A stretch of DNA of 34,865 nt from a virus, in the IMG/VR virus record IMGVR_UViG_3300017963_000162, positions 1-34,865 of that record; one strand, given 5' to 3'. Made by a program: the position numbers and the translations under genes. Under the pieces are notes generated by a model. It ran no database searches and was not told the DNA's origin. It saw nothing but the letters and a program-made list of their open reading frames with translations. Positions within the stretch are counted from its first letter, which is position 1, and every line of letters begins with the position of its first letter. Of this stretch, positions 29,133 through 34,411 are shown one piece after another.

Positions 29133-29141
29133 ACTATAACA
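29133..29141 (-). promoter_or_regulatory. Extended -10 promoter for the ParB/terminase unit
   Basis: The minus strand reads TGT TATAGT (29141-29133), an extended -10. No strong -35 is present; upstream is A-rich. Start of transcription would be near 29126, one base before leader element 5. The same ATGTTATA core occurs in the promoter before element 7 on the other strand. Confidence 0.55.
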
Positions 29142-29154
29142 TATAAGAGTTTTT

Positions 29155-29376
29155 TTATTTTGGAGGCTCTTTCTCCTCCTCTTTGACTGCTTCTTTTTGA
29201 AGAAAATAGCAGTTAACATTTTCCATATTGGCCCAAAATATGCCCGGACCATCGGCATCTTCGTAAGGTTTTCCTTCTCGGATGCACTCGAGCAGGCGCT
29301 CCTTTTCATCAGCAGGGATTCTTACATCAATGGGGTTTTGCATTTCTTTAAAACAAAAACGAGCAATCAGACTCAT
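29155..29376 (-). CDS. Small hypothetical protein
   Basis: This 73-residue protein is unrecognised. It starts MSLIARFCFKEMQNPIDVRI, has a middle DEKERLLECIREGKPYED and an acidic/lysine tail. It overlaps the gene at 29348 by 29 bp, and GGAG/AAGGAG precedes the ATG. It is the last gene of the replication unit, before the promoter of the ParB unit. Confidence 0.55.
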   Translation of the reverse strand: MSLIARFCFKEMQNPIDVRIPADEKERLLECIREGKPYEDADGPGIFWANMENVNCYFLQKEAVKEEEKEPPK

Positions 29377-29662
29377 TGTTTTCTTCTCCTTGAGTTACTT
29401 GGATTTTTTTGTTTATTGCTTCTTTGACTTGCTCCACAAAATGTTTTTCGTGGTCACGGTTTTCAAATCTAAAGTAAGGAAGCCACTCCTTTTTTCCTTC
29501 TTTCTCATAGCTTTTAGAAGGGAAGTTGATCCATCTCTTTCCCTCTTTTTCATGAAGGGAGAGTGAATAAAAGACCATTCCAAACTTGGGGACTCGGACA
29601 TCAGCAAATCCTCTTAAGGTTCCTTTTTCGTAGGGAGTAAATTTAATGCATTCGACTGTCAT
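29348..29662 (-). CDS. SpoVG-like small protein
   Basis: This is a 104-residue protein. The pattern GTLRGFADVRVPKFGMVFYS, EKEGKRWINFPSKSYEKEGK and FVEQVKEAINKK follows the SpoVG-like fold common in small phage proteins close to recombination and replication genes: strand, LRGFADV, an xGKRWxxxPSK block and a C-terminal helix. SpoVG proteins bind nucleic acid. ATG overlaps the upstream gene's stop by 4 bp. The assignment rests on pattern only. Confidence 0.55.
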   Translation of the reverse strand: MTVECIKFTPYEKGTLRGFADVRVPKFGMVFYSLSLHEKEGKRWINFPSKSYEKEGKKEWLPYFRFENRDHEKHFVEQVKEAINKKIQVTQGEENNESDCSFLF

Positions 29663-29910
29663 TTTTTCTTTCCTTTCCCCATTTGTTTAAGTACTGGATG
29701 CTCTCCTCGAATCAAGAGGCTTACCAGTTCAATCACTTCGTCTTCTTTTTTCTTTAAATCCTCTTTTCCTTCTACAGGAACCATCGACTTCACCAGTAAA
29801 TGAAGAAGCATTCCTAGTGCTGTCGCCGCATCGCCGGGTTGATCTTTTCCCACTCTTTTTTCAAATACTTTCATCATTTCGTCTAAAATCTCACTTACAT
29901 TATTCATCAT
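29659..29910 (-). CDS. Small helical protein
   Basis: This is an 83-residue protein. I chose the ATG at 29910 because it overlaps the upstream stop (ATGATGA); the frame can be extended to a TTG at 29955, which has no ribosome binding site. Helices cover about 1-35 (NNVSEILDEMMKVFEKRVGK) and 36-75 (AATALGMLLHLLVKSMV), with a Lys-rich end. It is similar in size and style to the upstream gene at 29907, so the two may be diverged duplicates. The function is unknown. Confidence 0.55.
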   Translation of the reverse strand: MMNNVSEILDEMMKVFEKRVGKDQPGDAATALGMLLHLLVKSMVPVEGKEDLKKKEDEVIELVSLLIRGEHPVLKQMGKGKKK

Positions 29911-30128
29911 CCATCCGCCGGGCTTGGTCCAAAATGGATTTCTTCTCTTTCCCAAGCTTCCTCCATAGTCCGATTTATCATTTCCATGAATTGATTTTTC
30001 TCCAACTCAAAATGAGTGAGGCCAATATTCACCGCCACATTCATAAGTCCAGTAAACATTTGATGTGGAGGAACTTTTTCTTTAAAAGTTTCCACTAACC
30101 TAATAATTGTTTTTTCAAATTCAGTCAT
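29907..30128 (-). CDS. Small helical protein
   Basis: This is a 73-residue protein: helices about 3-20 (EFEKTIIRLVETFKEKV), 22-40 (HQMFTGLMNVAVNIGLTH) and 43-60 (EKNQFMEMINRTMEEAWE). It lies between the zinc-ribbon gene at 30150 and the gene at 29659, with which its stop overlaps. The ribosome binding site is weak (GGAAAAAG). No family is recognised. Confidence 0.55.
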   Translation of the reverse strand: MTEFEKTIIRLVETFKEKVPPHQMFTGLMNVAVNIGLTHFELEKNQFMEMINRTMEEAWEREEIHFGPSPADG

Positions 30129-30149
30129 TTCTTTTTCCTTTTGACCTTC

Positions 30150-30431
30150 TTAACTTTTTTTGGCAACTTTTTTCCTTTTGGCGTGTGGCGTTCGAACTCC
30201 TTGGCGACTTCCGGATCCTTTGCGTAGAGAAACTTCCTCTGAGCTTGACTCTTGAAGGGCATTTTCAATCTCCTTTTTACTTTCCATCAATTTTATTTTT
30301 TTTCGATCCTCAGAATTTACCCACGCATCTTCTTGGGGTAGGTTGATAAATCCCCGTTGACATCCTAAGCAAATCCCTGTCGAATTAACCTGACACAGCC
30401 CTGAGCAACTACCGCAATTCATGAACTTCAT
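30150..30431 (-). CDS. Zinc-ribbon protein with basic tail
   Basis: This 93-residue protein has a Cys cluster at the start (C6, C9, C13 in MNCGSCSGLC and C21/C24 in GICLGCQRG), typical of a treble-clef or ribbon zinc site. A charged helix (EDRKKIKLMESKKEIENALQ) and a Lys/Arg-rich end follow. ATG overlaps the upstream stop by 4 bp. Probably binds nucleic acid; the function is unknown. Confidence 0.6.
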   Translation of the reverse strand: MKFMNCGSCSGLCQVNSTGICLGCQRGFINLPQEDAWVNSEDRKKIKLMESKKEIENALQESSSEEVSLRKGSGSRQGVRTPHAKRKKVAKKS

Positions 30432-30640
30432 GCTACTTTTCTTCCTCTCAAGTCATCCATAAAAAGAATGTCGAGAAAATGGAACGCTGGAACACGGACC
30501 CTTTCTCCATTTTCATAAAAAGAAAGAGTCCACCCCCATTCGGGACATTCATATAGCCTTCCTAATTTTCCATTGAAATAGGCCATGGGGCGCTCAGTTT
30601 TGGGCATTTCTTTGCCAAATCTTCTCCATCCTAAGAACAT
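30428..30640 (-). CDS. Small hypothetical protein
   Basis: This is a 70-residue protein, aromatic and beta-rich in the middle (MAYFNGKLGRLYECPEWGWT, then FYENGERVRVPAFHFLDILF). It overlaps the RusA gene by 10 bp and the next gene by 4 bp. No ribosome binding site of note is seen; it probably depends on coupling. No family is recognised. Confidence 0.5.
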   Translation of the reverse strand: MFLGWRRFGKEMPKTERPMAYFNGKLGRLYECPEWGWTLSFYENGERVRVPAFHFLDILFMDDLRGRKVA

Positions 30641-31227
30641 TTTTCTCCATATATTTCATGCAATCCAGCGTCTAAACAAATATCTTGAATAGTGGACGCT
30701 AAATAAGCGGTTTCGTGGGCATCAAAGTTTTTTTCATACTTTACAGCTACCTCATAAATTTCACATAGACCCTGATGGAAATTAACCGCAGCACTTCCGA
30801 GCATTTCTATTTCATCCAGAAGCGACATATTGTGAGGGATAATTCCGATTTCAACGCGCCCTTCATAGTCCCATACTTTTTCGAAATACCCTTGAGAGAC
30901 GTATCGATCGTCTTTATACGCTATCCCATTCAGGACATCCATGTACCACTTAATGTAGTTGTCAATATCTGGTTTGGAAGTAACGGGAGTACCTAAAAGC
31001 TCTTTTTTGCGCTTCTGAGACCATGATTTAGGCATAGGTACATAAACTCTCATTGAAAAGCAAATAGGCGATTCTAGGCCTATTTCTGGGCTTTGCGAGC
31101 GCTTCTGAGCGGCTGCTTCCCATTTATAAGCGAGTGATTGAGTCTTTTGAGGGTTGTGAACTTTCCCTTTGGCTCCAAAACGAGGCCGTTGCTTAGCTTC
31201 GGGTTTGTAGTTAAAAACAAATTTCAT
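30631..31227 (-). CDS. rusA: RusA-like Holliday junction resolvase with C-terminal extension
   Basis: This is a 198-residue protein. Residues 1-130 follow RusA: KPEAKQRPRFGAKGKVHNP at the start, VYVPMPKSWSQKRKKELLG, then the acidic core KPDIDNYIKWYMDVLNGIAY (catalytic D87/D89 and K93) and KDDRYV (D106, D107). RusA cuts four-way junctions symmetrically and removes branches before packaging. Known RusA proteins are about 120 residues. The extra about 68 residues here (from SLLDEIEML to the end) are helical and unlike the family, possibly a fused partner. It follows the initiator gene in the replication unit. Confidence 0.88.
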   Translation of the reverse strand: MKFVFNYKPEAKQRPRFGAKGKVHNPQKTQSLAYKWEAAAQKRSQSPEIGLESPICFSMRVYVPMPKSWSQKRKKELLGTPVTSKPDIDNYIKWYMDVLNGIAYKDDRYVSQGYFEKVWDYEGRVEIGIIPHNMSLLDEIEMLGSAAVNFHQGLCEIYEVAVKYEKNFDAHETAYLASTIQDICLDAGLHEIYGEKCS

Positions 31228-31268
31228 TTCAATATCCGGTTTTATTTTTCTTTACCCATAAAAATTTT

Positions 31269-32192
31269 TTAAGTCAAATATTGAAACATATTCATTTTAC
31301 GGAGCTTATGCTCGAGGAGGCTTTGAAATCCCTTTTCTTCATACTTAATGACCTCCTTATTGGGATGATCTGAATGACCTATTTCGACATATTTCGAACA
31401 GCAATCCATTCGAAAGGTCCTAGGAATAGATTTGGAAAAAAGAATGGTGCGAAGCTTCTCGGCTCCTTCTTTGTGTTTTTTGAAAACGTCTTCTTTAGCG
31501 ATAGTGGGATTAAAATTTTTCTCCCGACGAGCCCAGTTCAATATGGTGGCTTTGTAATTCTTTTTGGATTTCCCGTTTTCCTCCAGCCATGCATCCACCG
31601 CGTTCACCAGGTCCGTGAGACGATCTTTACCGAGCCTTTTCTCTAAATCGTCGTAATCTTCTTGAGAAAGCTTCACTCTTTGAAATTCTCCAAAAGAAAT
31701 TTTTTGTGGGGAAGGAGCGACAGCGACTGACTTCTGAGAGGGTGCCGGCATCTTTTGTATCTCTTTAGAGATCTTTTTATTCATATTTCTATTATTAGTA
31801 TTTCTATTATTAGATTGCTCACTGGTGACTATTCCGACTTCTCGCTGGTGAGTATTCGGACTACTCACTGATGAGTATTCGTAAACTTTTTTTGAAAAGG
31901 CATTCGTCACATAGATATGACGTACCTTTTTCATTCCATTGAGGAATGTTTTTCTAACGATGTATTCTTCTTTTTCCAGAAATACTAAATCCCTCTGAAG
32001 GGTGGGAACAGAGCAACCTAATTTTTCTGATAGGAACTTGTCCGTTCCCCAACAATATCCTTCTTTGTGAGACAGACCAATAAGATTGATCATTAATATT
32101 TTTTGGGAATTAGAAAGATTCTTATCTTCGAGAAGAGCTGCAGGGATTCCAATGGTGTAGGAAAAAATTGGAGTTTCGTTTTCTTTACTCAT
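31269..32192 (-). CDS. Replication initiator / replisome organiser (O-like, DnaD-like)
   Basis: This is a 307-residue protein. N-terminal winged helix (about 20-95: NLSNSQKILMINLIGLSHKE, LSEKLGCSVPTLQRDLVFLE), a linker (100-165), then a DnaD-like C-terminal motif (about 175-223: LSQEDYDDLEKRLG, and NYKATILNWARRE with Y213, I217, W220), as in Firmicute and proteobacterial phage replisome organisers. Such proteins bind the origin and load the host helicase. The linker is where the DNA iterons and AT-rich repeats lie (31785-31886), as in lambda O. No helicase or loader is encoded nearby, so host factors must be recruited. ATG overlaps the upstream stop. Confidence 0.85.
   Translation of the reverse strand: MSKENETPIFSYTIGIPAALLEDKNLSNSQKILMINLIGLSHKEGYCWGTDKFLSEKLGCSVPTLQRDLVFLEKEEYIVRKTFLNGMKKVRHIYVTNAFSKKVYEYSSVSSPNTHQREVGIVTSEQSNNRNTNNRNMNKKISKEIQKMPAPSQKSVAVAPSPQKISFGEFQRVKLSQEDYDDLEKRLGKDRLTDLVNAVDAWLEENGKSKKNYKATILNWARREKNFNPTIAKEDVFKKHKEGAEKLRTILFSKSIPRTFRMDCCSKYVEIGHSDHPNKEVIKYEEKGFQSLLEHKLRKMNMFQYLT
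31785..31886. other. Replication origin: iterons and AT-rich repeats inside the initiator gene
   Basis: Three direct repeats of 23 bp lie head to tail (31818-31840, 31841-31863, 31864-31886), each with the core CTCxCTGxTGAxTATTC. Next to them are two perfect 14-of-15-bp AT-rich repeats (31785-31799 and 31800-31814, ATTTCTATTATTAG). The 23-bp period is not a multiple of three, so the copies encode different peptides and selection must act on the DNA. The arrangement of initiator-binding iterons beside an unwinding region within the initiator gene is that of lambda ori. Confidence 0.85.
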
Positions 32193-32419
32193 TCTATTAC
32201 CCCCACATCTGCAAGTTCTGCAAGAAGGTGTGATAATTTTTCTGAGGAAAGGTCAAGAAGATTCATTAAAAAATGAAAGTCCCCTTCTCCTTCATCCAAG
32301 GATTCGAGTACTCCATATAGCCCCCGAGCCGAAAGAGATAGGTTTGAACAAAGGAAAATTTCTTTTTTTAATAGGATGCAGGGGTTGTTTTTATTGTGAC
32401 AGGTGCGTATAATAGCCAT
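32189..32419 (-). CDS. Winged-helix protein, replication-associated
   Basis: This is a 76-residue protein. The pattern NLSLSARGLYGVLESLDEGE, then LDLSSEKLSHLLAELADVGV, fits a small winged helix of the type found at the N-terminus of phage replication proteins. I chose the ATG at 32419 (GCGAG upstream) over an in-frame TTG at 32431. Its stop overlaps the initiator start. It may help the initiator bind, or regulate the unit. The upstream 290 bp are non-coding and hold leader element 6. Confidence 0.65.
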   Translation of the reverse strand: MAIIRTCHNKNNPCILLKKEIFLCSNLSLSARGLYGVLESLDEGEGDFHFLMNLLDLSSEKLSHLLAELADVGVIE

Positions 32420-32712
32420 ATTAACTCGCAAATTTGTAAATGGCTACCTCCACTTCCCCAAGCTTCTGTGGCCATTTTTTTGTTTATATTCTTTTTACCT
32501 CTTCCCTAATTTTTGAGGGTTTGGTATGGTTCCAATCATCTCATCTGAGGACGCGGCTGCGAAATCGGGAACCCTCATTCTGAAGGAAAGGGGATTTTTT
32601 TGATTTTCCTTCCGCACGCCCTGAGGTGGGTCTCCAAACCGAGTGTTGGAAGGAGAGTCTGCTGTGGTATGTGGGCTCTCCACTTTGTCAATACAAAAAT
32701 TTTGCATAAAAG
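32420..32712 (-). other. Long structured leader of the replication unit
   Basis: I see no gene here. From the minus strand it contains leader element 6 (32681-32643), the sequence TTGGAGACCCA shared with element 7, and a hairpin of 8 bp (arms GAAGGAAA 32612-32605 and TTTCCTTC 32589-32582, 15-nt loop). A 70-codon open frame across it (32707-32495) runs through the element and has no ribosome binding site, so I do not call it. Confidence 0.6.
32643..32681 (-). promoter_or_regulatory. Leader RNA element 6 (before replication unit)
   Basis: Minus strand: arm GGAGAG (32681-32676), CCCAC, ATACCAC, AGCAGA, arm CTCTCC (32657-32652), TT, then CCAACAC (32649-32643). The stem is 6 bp; no inner stem is obvious. 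A possible -35 TTAACT and -10 TATTGA 17 bp apart would start the RNA at the base of the stem. After the element, CCAACACTC, three bases and TTGGAGACCCA are repeated near element 7. Confidence 0.75.
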
Positions 32713-32961
32713 TTAATCTTTATTTTGAAGTTTGTGCTTATATTTTTGGCGCCGTCTATGGGTTCGCTGGTCATAATCTACTGCGGCTTTCCCCTTTAAA
32801 TAAAAAATGTGTTCCCATTTATCACAGAATTTTTCTGCATCTTCTTTGGAATGAAAAGAGGCACAAAATCTTTCTTTACCATCATCAGTTACTCGACAAA
32901 ATTGGACTATCCAAATTTCTTTTCCGGTTGCGGGGTATTTTTTTTTACCAATCCAAGCCAT
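32713..32961 (-). CDS. Stand-alone integrase arm-binding (AP2-like) domain protein
   Basis: This is an 82-residue protein. The pattern MAWIGKKKYPATGKEIWIVQ, FCRVTDDGKERFCASFHSKE and DAEKFCDKW is that of the three-stranded AP2-like N-terminal domain that tyrosine integrases use to bind arm sites. A basic helix (about 58-80, DYDQRTHRRRQKYKHK) follows and no catalytic domain. It could be a small DNA-binding regulator or a remnant of an integrase. AAAGGAG lies 4 bases before the ATG. It stands between leader elements 6 and 7, which share an inverted sequence, so it is well placed to control both units. Confidence 0.6.
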   Translation of the reverse strand: MAWIGKKKYPATGKEIWIVQFCRVTDDGKERFCASFHSKEDAEKFCDKWEHIFYLKGKAAVDYDQRTHRRRQKYKHKLQNKD

Positions 32962-33009
32962 TTTGCTCCTTTAAATGAAAAAAGTATGGAATTAAATTAC
33001 GCTCCCATG

Positions 33010-33028
33010 TTATATTCTGGAATTATAA
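33010..33028. promoter_or_regulatory. Dyad-symmetric promoter/operator of the recombination operon
   Basis: The plus strand reads TGT TATATT at 33008-33016, an extended -10 like that at 29133-29141. The surrounding TTATATTC, TG, GAATTATAA (33010-33028) is a near-perfect dyad, so a dimeric regulator could cover the -10 and the start. Transcription would begin near 33023, just before leader element 7. Confidence 0.5.
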
Positions 33029-33063
33029 ATCTCAACATGGAAATGTAGAGATAGAACCAACAC
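33029..33063 (+). promoter_or_regulatory. Leader RNA element 7 (variant, before recombination operon)
   Basis: Plus strand: outer arm ATCTC (33029-33033), A, inner stem ACAT/ATGT capped by GGAA (a GNRA-type loop), A, outer arm GAGAT (33048-33052), AGAA, then CCAACAC (33057-33063). The internal loop lacks ATACCAC; this heptamer instead occurs at 33087-33093, just after the start codon of the gene at 33082. After CCAACAC comes TC, AAA, TTGGAGACCCA as near element 6; its GGAG is the ribosome binding site 7 bases before the ATG. Confidence 0.65.
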
Positions 33064-33081
33064 TCAAATTGGAGACCCAAA

Positions 33082-33408
33082 ATGCAATACCACGAAGCAT
33101 GGGTTGACGAACCTTATGACGTCGAATCTGAATATGTTCATGTCTCTGAGTTAGAAGAGCTTGAAACAAAAATTGAATATGCTAAGGATTTTCTTTCGGA
33201 AGCTCTGGAAGGACTTTATGGAGAAAAATCATTAGATCAAATGGAGCGCGCTTTGGAAGAAGTTTGCGCCTATCTAGATGTCCCCTTTCCTATTCAGGAA
33301 TTGAAAGTGACGAAAACGAAACCACACTTGAGCAATCCTTATTTTAAATTTGGAGCACTGCTTTCTCAAAAGCAAGCTCAAGTCGTTAGCCGAACCCAAC
33401 ACCAATAA
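33082..33408 (+). CDS. Early protein of the recombination operon, unknown function
   Basis: This is a 108-residue, acidic protein: MQYHEAWVDEPYDVESEYVH, then a helical region (ELEELETKIEYAKDFLSEAL, ..., QMERALEEVCAYLDVPF), then a basic, disordered tail (SQKQAQVVSRTQHQ). It is first in the operon with the annealing protein and exonuclease. GGAG lies 7 bases before the ATG, within the shared leader sequence. The function is unknown; small acidic proteins in such operons can inhibit host RecBCD (Gam type), but no similarity is seen. Confidence 0.65.
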   Translation: MQYHEAWVDEPYDVESEYVHVSELEELETKIEYAKDFLSEALEGLYGEKSLDQMERALEEVCAYLDVPFPIQELKVTKTKPHLSNPYFKFGALLSQKQAQVVSRTQHQ

Positions 33409-33419
33409 GGAGAAAAAGA

Positions 33420-34211
33420 ATGCACGTAGAACATAGTGTAGCTTTAAAACCACACAAACAGATTCCCACTCATTTAGAGGAATTTGAAAATACTAAGGCT
33501 TTGTGCCTACAACTTCTTAAAACCAAGCATTATCAAGCCATTGGCGAAGCCGGAGTCTTTGCCATCGTGGAGACATGTAAAAGTTTAGGTATCGATCCTC
33601 GCTTAGGATTAAATAAAGGCATGTATTACGTCCGAGGGGCTGTAGAGATGTCCTCTAGACTGATGAATTCCTTGATAAGAAGCAAAAAACATAGCATTAC
33701 CAAAGATAAAAAAAGTGATGACACCATTTGTATTCTTCATGGGAAAAGGGTAGATAACCAAGATACTTGGTGCGTTAGTTACTCTTTAAAAGAAGCAGAG
33801 CGCGCAGGGTTAACGAAGAATCCCACGTGGAGAAGTTGTCCGGCAGATATGCTTTTTGCGCGAGCTCTTTCTAGACTTGCACGTCAGCTTTTCCCCGATG
33901 TAATTGGGAATTGCTATGTCCAAGGAGAAATTAGTGAACTTCCGGATCTTGAAAATTCTCAGGAACCGAGTTCTGAAACTTCTTCTCTTCCTCTTATCTC
34001 TTCCACCTCACCTTCTTTAAATGAAGAAGAAGTTAATGAAATTGAGGAGTTAATTGGAGATGATGAAGAAAGAAGAAAATCCGTTCTTTATTTTATTGAG
34101 GAACGATTTAACGTAACCCAATTTAATCAATTGGATTCTACTGAAAAAATGTGGCTCTGTGATCGATTGAGACAATCCAATGAAAAAGCCACCCCGCAGG
34201 AGGTAACTTGA
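33420..34211 (+). CDS. Single-strand annealing protein, RecT-type (candidate)
   Basis: This is a 263-residue protein. The stretch EAGVFAIVETCKSLGIDPRL, then GLNKGMYYVRGAVEMSSRLM, DTICILHGKRVDNQDTW and MLFARALSRLARQLFPDVIG follows a conserved phage family of the RecT/Redbeta type: a 'G-x-D-P' core, a hydrophobic strand and an Arg-rich C-terminal core. The acidic Ser/Glu tail (about 185-263) is a likely partner-binding region. Annealing proteins pair complementary single strands exposed by the exonuclease encoded two genes downstream. AAGGAG lies 7 bases before the ATG. The family call is by pattern and by context. Confidence 0.75.
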   Translation: MHVEHSVALKPHKQIPTHLEEFENTKALCLQLLKTKHYQAIGEAGVFAIVETCKSLGIDPRLGLNKGMYYVRGAVEMSSRLMNSLIRSKKHSITKDKKSDDTICILHGKRVDNQDTWCVSYSLKEAERAGLTKNPTWRSCPADMLFARALSRLARQLFPDVIGNCYVQGEISELPDLENSQEPSSETSSLPLISSTSPSLNEEEVNEIEELIGDDEERRKSVLYFIEERFNVTQFNQLDSTEKMWLCDRLRQSNEKATPQEVT

Positions 34212-34411
34212 AAATATATAGGTTTAATTGGAAAACGGTGCGGCCTAATCGCTCCCTCCAATTTAATGGAAAAGTAACCGTAGTAGCTTCTTCTTTTGAG
34301 GAAGCTATAGATAAAGCAGAAACTAAGGTGAGAGGCCTACATCCCTATTATGAGGATCTCCCTTTAACATTTATTCAGGAGAAAAATGACAATGAAACAA
34401 CAAACAAATGA
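34208..34411 (+). CDS. Small protein between annealing protein and exonuclease, TTG start
   Basis: This is a 67-residue protein: MKIYRFNWKTVRPNRSLQFN, then GKVTVVASSFEEAIDKAETK. A strand-helix pattern (VTVVASSFEEAIDKAE) is typical of many small phage proteins. TTG start overlaps the previous stop, GGAGG lies 5 bases upstream, and its 3' end overlaps the exonuclease start by 26 bp. The function is unknown; conserved position would suggest a recombination accessory role. Confidence 0.6.
   Translation: MKIYRFNWKTVRPNRSLQFNGKVTVVASSFEEAIDKAETKVRGLHPYYEDLPLTFIQEKNDNETTNK

Noticed and set aside
29911-29955. Longer N-terminus (TTG start at 29955) for the gene at 29659
   Set aside because: No ribosome binding site, and it would overlap the upstream gene by 49 bp; the ATG at 29910 overlaps that gene's stop, as elsewhere in the operon.
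31785-31886. CRISPR-like array
   Set aside because: Repeats are adjacent without spacers and lie in a coding sequence; the pattern is that of origin iterons.
32495-32707. 70-codon open frame on the minus strand
   Set aside because: It runs through leader element 6 and a hairpin, has no ribosome binding site, and has an odd composition; the DNA is better explained as a structured leader.
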